Below are positions 8,856-18,228 of a stretch of 64,000 bases of DNA, piece after piece. Every line of letters begins with the position of its first letter. Positions within the stretch are counted from its first letter, which is position 1. Below the pieces are notes generated by a model. It was given only the letters and a program-made list of their open reading frames with translations. It was not told the origin of the DNA and did not search any database. The position numbers and the translations under genes are program-made. The stretch is from Clostridiaceae bacterium JG1575 (lineage in GTDB: Bacteria > Bacillota > Clostridia > Clostridiales > Clostridiaceae). The stretch is taken from the NCBI GenBank assembly GCA_002838815.1, contig LQGW01000053.1, positions 1 through 64,000 on the forward strand. The letters run 5' to 3'.

Positions 8856-9446
8856 TTAAAGAGGCCTTTGGGTCTTTAGGGGAAGCAACACCGTAAAGGC
8901 CGCAAACCATTTGCCTGAGAGCAGGGCCTCCCCGGGCTCCTTATGGAAGGCCCCCCAAGAACTCATGCCTAAGGTGAAGGTCTCTTCTTCTTCCCAAAGA
9001 TCCGTAATAAGCACCCAGTGATTGGAGAAATCCCGTCGGTGCGCTCTTCGGGAGCGATTTGGGCCAAGGAGCAGGGCCACAGGATGGCCGGCGGACAGAC
9101 ACTCCCGAACAAAGGCGCGCACTTTTTGCGACTGGATATTGGGGCCGAAACACCAAAGGGTTTCGGATCCGATGCTTAGGCCGTGGGCACGAAAGAGCGA
9201 ACGGGCGCCGCGACAAAAGCTTAAAGGGGAGAGGACCGGGCCTCGCAAATGGGCTAAGGTCTCTTCTTGTAGCGCCTGAAAGGCCTCCCTAGAAAAAGGC
9301 TTTCCTAGGGCATAGACCAAAAGATTGGTCAGCGCTACAGGGCCACAGCCTGTGGCAACGTCTCGTTTTTTAGAAAACCAACTTTGGTCGCCGCCAAAAT
9401 AGGGAGCGGCGCACTCAAAGGGACGAGGCAACGCCGTGTGTTTCAT
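8856..9446 (-). CDS. C39-like papain-fold protein, function unknown
   Basis: 196 residues. TGCGPVALTNLL (C34) matches the active-site cysteine context of C39-type peptidases and related papain-fold proteins, and NHWVLITD (histidine near residue 142) matches their catalytic histidine. No membrane helix or signal peptide is evident, so it is not a full bacteriocin exporter. Its ATG overlaps the stop of the upstream cation transporter (ATGA at 9443-9446), implying coupled translation. The 3' end lies seven bases from the IS66 element but looks intact. Proteolytic activity is inference from motifs only. Confidence 0.7.
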   Translation of the reverse strand: MKHTALPRPFECAAPYFGGDQSWFSKKRDVATGCGPVALTNLLVYALGKPFSREAFQALQEETLAHLRGPVLSPLSFCRGARSLFRAHGLSIGSETLWCFGPNIQSQKVRAFVRECLSAGHPVALLLGPNRSRRAHRRDFSNHWVLITDLWEEEETFTLGMSSWGAFHKEPGEALLSGKWFAAFTVLLPLKTQRPL

Positions 9447-10606
9447 CGGCGATGCTGCACGAGAATCTTTTCTTTTTCCACGCTAATTTCGGGGGTCAGA
9501 CCGTGGGCAAGAATGATGGATTCTACTGTTTTTTGAAGCTCCTGCGCATCGGACTTGGGCAGGAGGACCACTTCGGCGATGAAGCGAGTGCCTTCTTCGC
9601 GCAAGCGCACATCGTGTAGGGAGACGATTCCCTCCACGGCCATGAGTTTTTTGGTCATGCTGCGAATGAGAGCTGCCTGTTGAGGATCCTTAATGTGGAT
9701 GGGGTCCAGGTGGGACACCAAGTCCACCCCCAGGGACCGTTTGACCTTTTTCTCCAAATCGTCCACGATGTCGTGGATGGAGAGGATGGAGATGTCGTCG
9801 CGGACCTCCACATGAATGGTGGCCATGACGGTATTTGGGCCGTAATTGTGCGTCACCGTGTCGTGGACGCCGTAAATTTCATCACTTTCCAGCATCGTCT
9901 GCTCAATGGCTCGCACAAGTTCAGGATCTTGCTTGTCGCCGATGAGGGGGTTGATGGTTTCCTGAATCAGTTCAAAGGCGCTCTTTAAGATCATGACAGC
10001 CACAAAAAGACCGATGAATCCATCGATTTGCCAATTCATCCAATGAGAAATCAATAGCCCCACCACCACCGTGGAGGAAATCATCACATCGCCCCGGGCG
10101 TCGAGGGCCGTGGCTTTCAGGGCGGTGGAATGGATTCGCTTGCCCAGCTGATGATTGAAGGAAGCCATCCATACCTTGGCTAAAATGGAAGCCGTCAATA
10201 ACACGATGGGGATCCATTGAAAGGACAGAGGCTCGGGATGAAGAATTCGTCGCAAGGAAGAAAACAAAAATTGAAACCCCACGTAGAGGACCAGAACGCT
10301 GACGATCAGCCCAGAGAAGTATTCCAAGCGCCCGTGACCGTAGGGGTGACCTTCATCGGCGGGCATGTTTCCGAGCTTGAACCCCAAAAGGGTGATCACG
10401 GAGGAGGCCGTGTCGGAAAGGTTGTTGAAGGCATCGGCGGTGACGGAGATGCTTCTCATGAGAAGGCCCACCGTTAGTTTCATGGCAAAGAGCGATAGGT
10501 TCACGATGATGCCGACGAAGGCTCCTAAATATCCGTATTTTTCTCGGATGAGCGGATCCTCGGTGTCTTGGCTTTTGATGAATGTTTTAATCAGAAAATC
10601 AGTCAT
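9443..10606 (-). CDS. Cation diffusion facilitator family efflux transporter
   Basis: Proton- or K+-coupled exporter of Zn2+, Mn2+, Fe2+ or similar ions. 387 residues from ATG 10606 (GAGGGAG just upstream): six membrane segments, the metal-site motifs NNLSD and HPYGHGR in helices 2 and 3, a second HxxxD-type pair later, and a cytoplasmic C-terminal domain (VTHNYG, IHVEVR, SHLDPI) that senses metal by dimerisation. It is longer at the C-terminus than most members, with a second ferredoxin-like repeat (LHDVRLREEG...). The frame stays open upstream to 10873, but that part lacks family similarity. It is translationally coupled to the C39-like gene. Confidence 0.88.
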   Translation of the reverse strand: MTDFLIKTFIKSQDTEDPLIREKYGYLGAFVGIIVNLSLFAMKLTVGLLMRSISVTADAFNNLSDTASSVITLLGFKLGNMPADEGHPYGHGRLEYFSGLIVSVLVLYVGFQFLFSSLRRILHPEPLSFQWIPIVLLTASILAKVWMASFNHQLGKRIHSTALKATALDARGDVMISSTVVVGLLISHWMNWQIDGFIGLFVAVMILKSAFELIQETINPLIGDKQDPELVRAIEQTMLESDEIYGVHDTVTHNYGPNTVMATIHVEVRDDISILSIHDIVDDLEKKVKRSLGVDLVSHLDPIHIKDPQQAALIRSMTKKLMAVEGIVSLHDVRLREEGTRFIAEVVLLPKSDAQELQKTVESIILAHGLTPEISVEKEKILVQHRR

Positions 10607-10876
10607 AGCTCCCTCGTTTGGTGCATCGGATTCCTCCATTCTACAAAAGGACATAAGGAGGATCCTTGAATGTATCCTCATACTATACCATAGGCAGGAG
10701 GCTTCGAGGGAGTCTCTCCAAAACTTTTGAGCGTCCCTTGAAAAAGCAGCGCGCGGTATGGAAAAGACAACGGGTGAAAAAGTGGGGTATACTAGGGGAG
10801 AATGAAAACAAGGGGATCCAAAAGGTGGGTTCTTTTTAGGAACGCTCCTTTTTAGCGCCCCAGGAGGAGGCAACGA

Positions 10877-12163
10877 GTGAACGCAAAAGACTTTGCATTG
10901 GATTTAATCGAATTTTTGCACCAGGGCTCCAGCGCGTATCAGGCGGTGGAGGAGACGGCTCGGCAGCTGAAAGAAAATGGCTACCGGGAACTTACTTCAG
11001 GGGAAGAGTGGACCCTTCAAGAAGGCGACAAGGTCTACTTCATCAAAAACGGCACCGCGCTTTTTGCGGCGCGAATAGGGGAAGGCAGCTACCAAAAGGG
11101 GTTCCACATCATTGGGTCTCATTCGGATTCTCCGGGCTTTCGCATCAAGCCCAACTGTGAAATGCTGCAAGATGGGTATATGAAGCTCAACACCGAAGTC
11201 TACGGTGGCCCCATCTTAAACACTTGGCTGGATCGTCCCTTATCTGCGGCGGGTCGTGTTTCGTTAAAAGGCGAACATCCCATGACCCCTAAGATGCAAT
11301 GCGTGGATTTCAAACGGCCGTTAGTTTATATCCCCAACGCCGCCATCCATATGAACCGCGAGGTCAATAAAGGCTTTGAACTCAACCGTCAACAGCATGT
11401 GTTGCCCGTTATGGGACTTACGGAGGAAAAGCAAGTCAAAGACTTCTTTCGAACCCTTTTGGCCAAGGAGCTTGCCGTCTCGCCCGAAGATATCTTAGAC
11501 TACGAGCTCTACCTCTATGAAACCGCCAAGGGAGAGCTTGTGGGGGTGCAGGAGGAATTCATCAGCTCCAAGCGCATGGACAACCTATCCATGGCGCATG
11601 CGTCCCTAAAAGCCCTCACCGAAACCCAGGGCACGGGCATCAAGGTCTTTGCGTTGTACGACAATGAAGAGGTGGGGTCCCGCACCAAGCAAGGCGCCGG
11701 GTCTTTGACGCTGGCTCATTTCCTAGAGCGCCTCGTCTTGGGTCTGGGCGCAGATCGCAAGGATTATCTGGAGGCCTTGGACCGCTCCTTCTTAATTTCA
11801 GCGGATTTGGCCCATGCGGTGCATCCCAATTTCACCGAATATGCGGACCCCACCAACCGCCCCCGGATGAATCAAGGTCCCGTGATCAAGATTGCCGCCA
11901 ACCAAAGCTACACCTCCGATGCTTCCTCCACTGCAGTCTTCATGGGCCTTTGCCAAGCGGCGCAGGTCCCCTGCCAGACCTTCGTCAACCGCTCGGACAA
12001 ATCGGGAGGGTCCACCATTGGCCCCATCAGCGCTCAATTCTTGCCCATTGCTTCCGTGGACATCGGCAACGCCATTTTAGGAATGCACTCCATCCGGGAA
12101 TTCGCAGGGGTCCAGGATCATTTTGATGTTTACCGGGTGTTCAAGATTTTTTACGATCTTTAG
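10877..12163 (+). CDS. apeB: M18 family aminopeptidase
   Basis: Cytoplasmic, dodecameric, dizinc aminopeptidase (aspartyl aminopeptidase class) releasing N-terminal residues from peptides. 428 residues; zinc-site motifs GSHSDSPGFRIKP, YDNEEVGS (catalytic and metal glutamates) and VHPNFTEYADP are all present, with the final histidine in LGMHSIREF. Start is GTG 10877 with a long AGGAGGAGG ribosome site. A TATACT at 10788-10793 may be the -10 of its promoter, though the -35 is poor. Confidence 0.92.
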   Translation: MNAKDFALDLIEFLHQGSSAYQAVEETARQLKENGYRELTSGEEWTLQEGDKVYFIKNGTALFAARIGEGSYQKGFHIIGSHSDSPGFRIKPNCEMLQDGYMKLNTEVYGGPILNTWLDRPLSAAGRVSLKGEHPMTPKMQCVDFKRPLVYIPNAAIHMNREVNKGFELNRQQHVLPVMGLTEEKQVKDFFRTLLAKELAVSPEDILDYELYLYETAKGELVGVQEEFISSKRMDNLSMAHASLKALTETQGTGIKVFALYDNEEVGSRTKQGAGSLTLAHFLERLVLGLGADRKDYLEALDRSFLISADLAHAVHPNFTEYADPTNRPRMNQGPVIKIAANQSYTSDASSTAVFMGLCQAAQVPCQTFVNRSDKSGGSTIGPISAQFLPIASVDIGNAILGMHSIREFAGVQDHFDVYRVFKIFYDL

Positions 12164-12216
12164 GGCTATAATGGCTTTGTAGGGTAATACCAATCCAAAT
12201 ACAAGGAGGAACTATT

Positions 12217-12603
12217 ATGGCAAAACTCAATGAAATTTACAAATGTGAAGCCTGTGGCAACGTAGTGGAAGTGCTCTTCGGCGGGGATGGAGAACTGGTC
12301 TGCTGCGGCGAACCCATGAAGCTCATGGAAGAAAATACGGTGGACGCAGCCAAAGAAAAGCACGTGCCCGTCATCGAGGACATGGGGGAAGAGAGCGTCC
12401 GGGTGAACGTAGGCTCGGTGCCGCATCCTATGGAAGAAAAGCACTGGATCGTTATGATCGAAGTCGTCACCGACTGTGGTCGGGTGTTGAGAAAAACACT
12501 CAAACCCGGCGACGCGCCCCAGGCTGAATTCTGCGTAAAGAAGGAAAATATCGCCAAAGTGCGTGAGTATTGCAACCTTCACGGAGTATGGGCCAACAAA
12601 TAG
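12217..12603 (+). CDS. dfx: Desulfoferrodoxin (superoxide reductase, two-iron type)
   Basis: Reduces superoxide to peroxide without making oxygen, an anaerobe's defence. 128 residues. The rubredoxin-like centre I has C10, C13, C29 and C30; centre II has the histidines in HPMEEKHW, plus the C-terminal cysteine and histidine in [16 protein letters not shown] at 12167-12172, overlapping the end of the M18 gene, can serve as its -10 but no good -35 is visible. AAGGAGG precedes ATG 12217 and a terminator follows, so it is probably monocistronic. Confidence 0.96.
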   Translation: MAKLNEIYKCEACGNVVEVLFGGDGELVCCGEPMKLMEENTVDAAKEKHVPVIEDMGEESVRVNVGSVPHPMEEKHWIVMIEVVTDCGRVLRKTLKPGDAPQAEFCVKKENIAKVREYCNLHGVWANK

Positions 12604-12634
12604 GCTTCTCGAAACCCGTAACAATGAATCAAAG

Positions 12635-12687
12635 GCAGCTCCTTGATTTTCAGCGCATCCGCTGGAGACCAGGAGCTGCTTTTTTTA
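12635..12687 (+). terminator. Terminator after desulfoferrodoxin
   Basis: GCAGCTCCT at 12635-12643 pairs with AGGAGCTGC at 12671-12679, followed by a run of T. Confidence 0.8.
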
Positions 12688-12840
12688 TTGTTGAAATTTC
12701 GTGCCCCCGCGAAAAGCGGACCTTCAATCCCGTGTGAAAAAATACTGGATTCCAAATAACGACGTTCAGATGAAAAAGAGGTTAAATTCGGGCATAAGGG
12801 CTTCTTCTTTGGGCCAAGCCCAAAAGAATCCGCCCGAAGA

Positions 12841-12849
12841 TGGTATAAT
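12841..12849 (+). promoter_or_regulatory. Extended -10 promoter
   Basis: TGGTATAAT, a TGn extended -10, 33 bases before the start of the 12882 gene. No recognisable -35, which extended -10 promoters can lack. Confidence 0.5.
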
Positions 12850-12881
12850 GGTCTCAATTAAAAAAGAGGAGAGGTTGGTCG

Positions 12882-13430
12882 ATGCCCACAATTTTCATCA
12901 TCTTTATTATTTTTATTGGGATCAGTGCCGCGCTCAATGGAGCTAAAAGCGCGAATCAGGGAAAAGGAGAGCTGTCCTACAAGGACGGCAACTTCCACTG
13001 GAATCGAAACGGCTCATCTCAAAACTCCGCTGAGCAGTCCTCCCGCAAATCGTCGACTTCAAACACGGGTGGCCGCTTCTACGAGATGATGAAGCGCTCC
13101 GTCTATGAATCCTTGGATGAGACCACCAAGGTCGAATTTGAGGAACGGTTCGGCAAACCCGAAAAAACGCAAGCAAATAGACCAATGGCTTACAATAAAA
13201 ACACCACAGAGCGCCGCCGGCCCGAGCGTTCAGGCAGTGAGGGCTCAAGCTTCAGCGATCATCGCGAAGCCCGTTCCGCCATGCGTGCTGAAACGACCGA
13301 GTCCAAGCTCCTTTGGGCGCGCAACCGAGAACAGATGAGCCACATCAACCGTAAGTTTCGGGAAGAAATCGCCCGTCAGCATGCGGAAAATCGACGCATG
13401 ATGAAGGAAGTCCAAAACATCAACCGATAA
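12882..13430 (+). CDS. Hypothetical membrane-anchored or exported protein
   Basis: 182 residues with no family recognised. Residues 3-18 (IFIIFIIFIGISAALN) form a hydrophobic segment without preceding positive charges, giving a short N-terminal anchor or uncleaved signal. The rest is hydrophilic, Ser/Asn/Arg/Glu-rich, and the last 50 residues look helical and strongly charged (NREQMSHINRKFREEIAR). It has a good ribosome site (AGAGGAGAGG), its own promoter and a terminator, so it is probably a real single-gene unit. Confidence 0.65.
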   Translation: MPTIFIIFIIFIGISAALNGAKSANQGKGELSYKDGNFHWNRNGSSQNSAEQSSRKSSTSNTGGRFYEMMKRSVYESLDETTKVEFEERFGKPEKTQANRPMAYNKNTTERRRPERSGSEGSSFSDHREARSAMRAETTESKLLWARNREQMSHINRKFREEIARQHAENRRMMKEVQNINR

Positions 13431-13442
13431 TAAAATCTGCGA

Positions 13443-13500
13443 AAAAACCCCCGAACCTTGCAACGTCTCTCATGAAGACGTTGCGAGATTCGGGGGTTTT
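13443..13500. terminator. Bidirectional terminator between convergent genes
   Basis: A long interrupted stem (AAAACCCCCGAA with TTCGGGGGTTTT, inner GCAACGTCT with AGACGTTGC) lies between the 12882 gene and prfC, which converge. Confidence 0.85.
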
Positions 13501-13516
13501 GCATGGGGCGTTGAAT

Positions 13517-15100
13517 TTAGCCAAGGGCCGCCAAGACCAAACCGTTATTGTGGTCTAAAGCCCAAGAGATGCCCCATTCGTTGGAGAAAATAATGACGTT
13601 TCGCCCCTTGCGGTCCACGAGGCGACGGCTGTCGGAGGTTAAGGATAGATTCTCCAAAGAGCCTTCATACGATTCAATCCAGCGGACGTACCGGTAGGAG
13701 AGGCGGTCCATGCGGATCTCCACCCCATACTCTTGCCGCAGCCGATACTCCAAGACGTCGAATTGCAGGACGCCCACCACCCCGGCAATGATTTCTTCCA
13801 TCCCGGCGTAGTCTTCCTTGTAGACCTGAATGGCCCCTTCTTGGGCGATCTGGGAGACGCCTTTGACAAATTGCTTGCGTCGCATGGTGTCCACAGGTCG
13901 GATTCTTGCGTAATGCTCCGGGGCAAAGGCAGGGATGGGATCGAAGGTAAATTTGTCCAAAGCCGGGCAAAGCGTATCCCCGATGGAAAAGATGCCTGGA
14001 TCAAAAACGCCGATGATGTCCCCTGCGTAGGCGGTGTCGACAATTTCCCGATCCTGAGCTAAAAACTGCTGGGGTTGGGCCAATTTGATCTTGCCGTGAC
14101 CTTCCATATGGTAGACTTCCATGCCGCGGCGAAATTCTCCCGAGACGATGCGCATAAAGGCAATGCGGTCGCGGTGCGCCGGGTTCATGTTGGCCTGTAT
14201 TTTAAATACAAACGCAGAAAAGTAGGGATCCAAGGGCTGAATTTGGCCCTTGGAGCTTCCTCGGGAGCGGGGGGCTTGGGTAAGGTTTAAAAAGTGCGCC
14301 AAGAAGGGTTCCACGCCGAAATTGGTGAGAGCGGACCCGAAAAACACCGGAGAGAGTTCTCCGCGTTCCACCGCGGCACGATCAAAGGAATCTCCGGCAA
14401 TATCCATCAATTCAATGTCTTCCGTAAGCTTTGCGTATTGGGCCGGATCCAAATGATCCCGAGCGCAAGGATCCTTCAAATCCACCAGCTCTACTTGGGC
14501 GGCCGTGGCGCCATGGCGGCCGCCGGAAAATAAGAGGACTTCATCGGTTTCTCGCTGGTAGACGCCGGAGAAGGCTTTGCCCGAGCCCAAGGGCCAGTTC
14601 ATGGGGTAGGTTCGGATGCCCAGCACGTCTTCAATTTCCTGCATTAGTTCAAAGGGATCCCGCGCTTCGCGATCCATTTTATTGACAAAGGTGAAGACGG
14701 GGATCCCCCGCAAAGAACAGACCTGAAAGAGCTTTTTTGTCTGCTCCTCCACGCCCTTTGCGCCATCAATCACCATGACGGCGGAGTCGGCAGCCATCAG
14801 GGTTCGGTAGGTGTCTTCAGAAAAGTCTTGGTGACCGGGGGTATCCAAAATATTGATGCAATACCCGTCGTATTGGAATTGCATCACTGAGGAAGTGACG
14901 GAAATTCCCCGCTGTTTTTCAATTTCCATCCAGTCGCTCGTGGCGTGATGGGCCGCTTTTCGCGCCTTGACGGAACCGGCTTCGCGGATGGCGCCTCCGT
15001 AAAGGAGTAATTTCTCGGTGAGGGTGGTTTTTCCCGCATCCGGGTGCGATATGATGGCGAACGTTCTTCGCCGTTGGATTTCTTCTGGAATGCTCAGCAA
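13517..15100 (-). CDS. prfC: Peptide chain release factor 3
   Basis: Translational GTPase that recycles RF1/RF2 after termination. 527 residues from TTG 15100, matching the family length. The G domain has SHPDAGKTTLTEKLL (G1), DTPGHQDF (G3) and NKMDREARDP (G4), followed by domain II and the RF3-specific C-terminal domain. The TTG is chosen because GGGAGG lies six bases upstream and the protein then begins LSIPEEIQRRRTFAI, as other RF3 proteins do; the frame is open further to 15193 but without similarity. Confidence 0.95.
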   Translation of the reverse strand: MLSIPEEIQRRRTFAIISHPDAGKTTLTEKLLLYGGAIREAGSVKARKAAHHATSDWMEIEKQRGISVTSSVMQFQYDGYCINILDTPGHQDFSEDTYRTLMAADSAVMVIDGAKGVEEQTKKLFQVCSLRGIPVFTFVNKMDREARDPFELMQEIEDVLGIRTYPMNWPLGSGKAFSGVYQRETDEVLLFSGGRHGATAAQVELVDLKDPCARDHLDPAQYAKLTEDIELMDIAGDSFDRAAVERGELSPVFFGSALTNFGVEPFLAHFLNLTQAPRSRGSSKGQIQPLDPYFSAFVFKIQANMNPAHRDRIAFMRIVSGEFRRGMEVYHMEGHGKIKLAQPQQFLAQDREIVDTAYAGDIIGVFDPGIFSIGDTLCPALDKFTFDPIPAFAPEHYARIRPVDTMRRKQFVKGVSQIAQEGAIQVYKEDYAGMEEIIAGVVGVLQFDVLEYRLRQEYGVEIRMDRLSYRYVRWIESYEGSLENLSLTSDSRRLVDRKGRNVIIFSNEWGISWALDHNNGLVLAALG

Positions 15101-15201
15101 AAGGGACCTCCCGATCTGTTCCGTAGGATTCTCTTTCCAAGGCTCTAGCTCAAGGAAAGGAAGGCGCCCGAAGGCGCACTGTAAAAATAGCAAACACTCC
15201 C

Positions 15202-15230
15202 AGTATAAAGCATGGGCTTCATAGGTTCAA
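15202..15230 (-). promoter_or_regulatory. Sigma-A promoter of prfC
   Basis: Minus strand: -35 TTGAAC (15225-15230), 17-base spacer, -10 TATACT (15202-15207), about 100 bases upstream of the prfC start. Confidence 0.75.
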
Positions 15231-15505
15231 GGGCAGTGATGGTCTGTGATCATGCCCCTTTGTCTGGGACCTGTGATGGGGTCACCCCCAAGGGGATCTT
15301 TGGCGGATGCCTCCTCACTAAAGGGCTCAAGAAAAGCAAGGGGTATCTTTTTATGGGAGAGCCTTCCTAAGCAGTCCCGGCCCATGGGAAGGCGTCTGAG
15401 CGATGCTCAAAAAGCGGCAACAGAAGCTTCAAAAGGAGAAACACCCCTAAGCGAAGATTTTTCGCCTAGGGGTGTTTTGGAACCTCACTTGGTTATGGAA
15501 GAGCG
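15231..15505. other. Intergenic region with a long hairpin
   Basis: Between the prfC promoter and the 15506 gene. It holds only the palindrome at 15439-15478 (AAACACCCCTA...TAGGGGTGTTTT), placed to end the minus-strand 15506 transcript. An open frame on the plus strand here has no ribosome site and no similarity. Confidence 0.5.
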
Positions 15506-15814
15506 TTACGGAAGATCCGATAGTTTTTTTAGGGGAGCAGGGACGTCCTCGCCGTAGCGGTCCTTCTCAAAATCATAAAAATCGTCCTCCGGGCTGGGCA
15601 CGGGATCGGATTCTTCGGGAGGAGCAGGCGTTTCTTCCCGAAGGAGCTCCTCGGGATCCTCCTGCAAAAGCTCTGCCTTATAAGGATCCATGGAAGTAGG
15701 CAACGGGTCCGCGGGGGAGCCGCCTCCTAAGCCCAATTCCTTGACGCTGGGATCCTGGGGGTTGGCTTTGGGCTCCGGCGGGGCCGTCTGAGGGTTCTTT
15801 TTGCACTCGTTCAT
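15506..15814 (-). CDS. Hypothetical acidic proline-rich protein
   Basis: 102 residues, rich in Pro, Glu and Asp, with no hydrophobic core, signal peptide or known domain; probably disordered. GAGGAGG sits eight bases before ATG 15814, and a hairpin follows the gene, so it is likely expressed. No function proposed. Confidence 0.6.
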   Translation of the reverse strand: MNECKKNPQTAPPEPKANPQDPSVKELGLGGGSPADPLPTSMDPYKAELLQEDPEELLREETPAPPEESDPVPSPEDDFYDFEKDRYGEDVPAPLKKLSDLP

Positions 15815-16158
15815 AGAAAAACCTCCTCATATACATGCGCTGGAGAAGTAGGAAGTACGAGGCATCCTCAAAGCGAATGCCTCCTTACGTTGATCCTATC
15901 ATAGGTGCGAAACGAAAGTATCGACACTTTGTAACCAATGTTTGAACGATCCAAAGGGCGCAACGTCTCGTGGTTTAAACCAGGGATTCGAAGCCTTGGC
16001 CGCCCTTGGAATTATGGCTATTGATTGAATTTTCGCCTTCTCCTTTGAGTCCGGGGACTTCCTGTACTAAGATATCTATAAGGGAGGCTTGCTTTTGGAA
16101 AACCAAGGGCGGACTATGGCCCCTCCCATCAATCAGGCCGCAGGGGCCAAAGGTGGTG
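15815..16158. other. Divergent intergenic region
   Basis: Separates the minus-strand acidic protein from the plus-strand DUF2207 gene and must hold both promoters. A minus-strand TATGAT (15897-15902) is a possible -10; neither promoter is convincing. The DUF2207 frame stays open back to 16006 but that part lacks similarity. Confidence 0.35.
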
Positions 16159-18165
16159 ATGACTGTCGTGTTCAAAAAGAACACCATTCGATGGATCGGC
16201 TTCGCGGTGCTGGCGTTGATGCTCTTTCTCTTTTTTCCAACGCAACGGGCGCTGGCAGCACCCAGCCATGAGATTTTACGCTGGCAGGCCAGCTACGACG
16301 TCCAGGCCAATGGATCCGTCCTAGTGGAGGAGCGATTGGAGTATCATCTGCTCAACCGGGTCAATGGCATTTTGCGTGAGGTGGATTTGACGCCGGAGCG
16401 GGCGCCACAAGTCTCCTTTGCCCCCAATTTGCAACTTCGTTTGCAAGAGCCCAGTCTCTCCTTATTAGACGCCCAAGGGGAACACCCTTTGCGGGCAATT
16501 CCCCAAGGTACGGGGGAAAAGGGGATGAAGGGCGTCTACGAAATGGGAACCGTTGGAAAACTTGTACAGTTCAAGGTTTTCGAGCCGTCTCGAAAGGGCG
16601 ATCGCAAAACCTTTATCTTCCGCTATCGCCTCACCAACGCCGTGGTGGTGTATCAGGATGTGGCGACCTTCAACCGAGTTTTGGTGGATCGGGCGCGTAC
16701 CGATATTAAAGGGGTGGACCTTTCGTTGCGCATCCCCTCAGGCGCTGAGAAATCGGAACTGCACATTTTTACCAAGGGGCCCCTCATCGGTTACGATGAG
16801 ATATTGTCCCCCAATACTTTTGCGGTGAAGATTCCCAAGCTTGAGCCAGGGGAGAGCATCGAAACGCTCTTAATGTTCCCACCTCGGCTGGTGCCCACCG
16901 TCCAAAAGCGCGTCGACCGGGAAGAGCTCGCTACCATTTTGGCGCGCGAGAAACAAGCGGCCGATGCGGCCAACGAAGAACGGGAGAAGGCGAAAGCGCA
17001 ATGGGACCAGGAGCTTCAACGAAGAAAGCGCCTGGAAGAGCGTAAGGCCTTGGGCCGTACACTCAATCCCCTTTTGGGCGTTTTGGGCGCTTCGGCCGTC
17101 GCTTGCTTTATCTTTATGGGGCGTCGTTTCGGACGGGAGCGAAAGCCTTCTTTTGAAGGAGATTATTATCGCGAACTCCCCGGAGATTATACGCCGGCGG
17201 TTATGAGTTCGCTGTTGAAAAAGGGGCAGATCGACAGCCCCGATGTCATGGCTACGGTGTTAGATTTGGCCCGTAAAGGACTTTGGACCATTGAGCCCAC
17301 CGTGAGGGAGCGCAAGACGTTCTTTAAAACCTTGGAGCAAGAAGATTTCATTCTCGTGCGAAAAGAGGGATCTGCGGACAAATTAGAGGGGCTCATGCGC
17401 CATGAGCGTCATTTGTTTCAGTGGTTCATCGAAAAGCTCGGCGATGGAAGGAGCTTAGTGATGGGCGATCTGGAACGCATCCTCAAAAAGACCGCCAACG
17501 CCTACAAGTTCCAAAGAGATTACGATACTTTTAAAGGGTACGTGCTCAATGAGGACAAGCGCTTGAAGTTCCGTGAGGGCAACAACACGAAAGGATCCGG
17601 CATTTTTTATGGCGTCGGGCTCTTCCTCATGGCCTGCGGTGCTTTTTTCCTCTTCTATTTTCAGAATTTCCTTGGAATCCCTTTGGGGATCCTCGGACTC
17701 TTGCTGATCAGCTATAACGTCTTTTTGGCCAACAAGCAGGTGCTCACGCAGTTTGGGGCGGAGGAGACCGCTAAGTGGAAAGCTTTCAAACGCTTTTTGT
17801 TGGACTTTTCCAATTTGAGTCAGGCAGAGGTTCCCTCCTTGGTTCTTTGGAATCACTACCTGGTGTATGCGACGAGCCTTGGCGTGGCCAAGGAGGTGTT
17901 GGAGCAGCTGCCGAAGGTGTATTCGCCTCAGGAACTTCAGGATCCAACCTTTACCCGCACCTTCTATCCGGACTTCTACTACGGACGCGGCTTCGTCTCC
18001 ATGGATCAGTCCATGCAACGGGCTTTGTCCACGGCAACCTCCACCATCCACAGGGCCGAGGAAATCGCGTCCTCGCGGAGCTCTTCAGGCTCCGGCGGTG
18101 GCGGTGGATTCTCCGGCGGGTCCACGGGAGGCTCGGGCGGAGGAGGCGGAACGGGAACGTTCTAA
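16159..18165 (+). CDS. DUF2207 membrane protein
   Basis: 668 residues from ATG 16159. A signal peptide/anchor (about 8-32, ending in ALAAPS) leads into the extracytoplasmic DUF2207 beta domain (about 35-260), then a charged coiled stretch (265-300), a membrane helix (near 310-325), a cytoplasmic winged-helix-like part, and two more helices (near 490-535). The tail is a Ser/Gly-rich stretch from about 640, typical of DUF2207 and TPM-domain proteins. Function unknown; the family commonly neighbours lemA, as here (63 bases downstream). Start choice is uncertain by a few codons. Confidence 0.85.
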   Translation: MTVVFKKNTIRWIGFAVLALMLFLFFPTQRALAAPSHEILRWQASYDVQANGSVLVEERLEYHLLNRVNGILREVDLTPERAPQVSFAPNLQLRLQEPSLSLLDAQGEHPLRAIPQGTGEKGMKGVYEMGTVGKLVQFKVFEPSRKGDRKTFIFRYRLTNAVVVYQDVATFNRVLVDRARTDIKGVDLSLRIPSGAEKSELHIFTKGPLIGYDEILSPNTFAVKIPKLEPGESIETLLMFPPRLVPTVQKRVDREELATILAREKQAADAANEEREKAKAQWDQELQRRKRLEERKALGRTLNPLLGVLGASAVACFIFMGRRFGRERKPSFEGDYYRELPGDYTPAVMSSLLKKGQIDSPDVMATVLDLARKGLWTIEPTVRERKTFFKTLEQEDFILVRKEGSADKLEGLMRHERHLFQWFIEKLGDGRSLVMGDLERILKKTANAYKFQRDYDTFKGYVLNEDKRLKFREGNNTKGSGIFYGVGLFLMACGAFFLFYFQNFLGIPLGILGLLLISYNVFLANKQVLTQFGAEETAKWKAFKRFLLDFSNLSQAEVPSLVLWNHYLVYATSLGVAKEVLEQLPKVYSPQELQDPTFTRTFYPDFYYGRGFVSMDQSMQRALSTATSTIHRAEEIASSRSSSGSGGGGGFSGGSTGGSGGGGGTGTF

Positions 18166-18228
18166 CCGTTTGACCACTGCACCCCGCCCTCAAACTACGA
18201 CCTATCATCGAAAGGAAGGGATCAATTT

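Noticed and set aside
15246-15557. 103-codon plus-strand frame
   Set aside because: No ribosome site, crosses a terminator hairpin, overlaps the minus-strand acidic gene.
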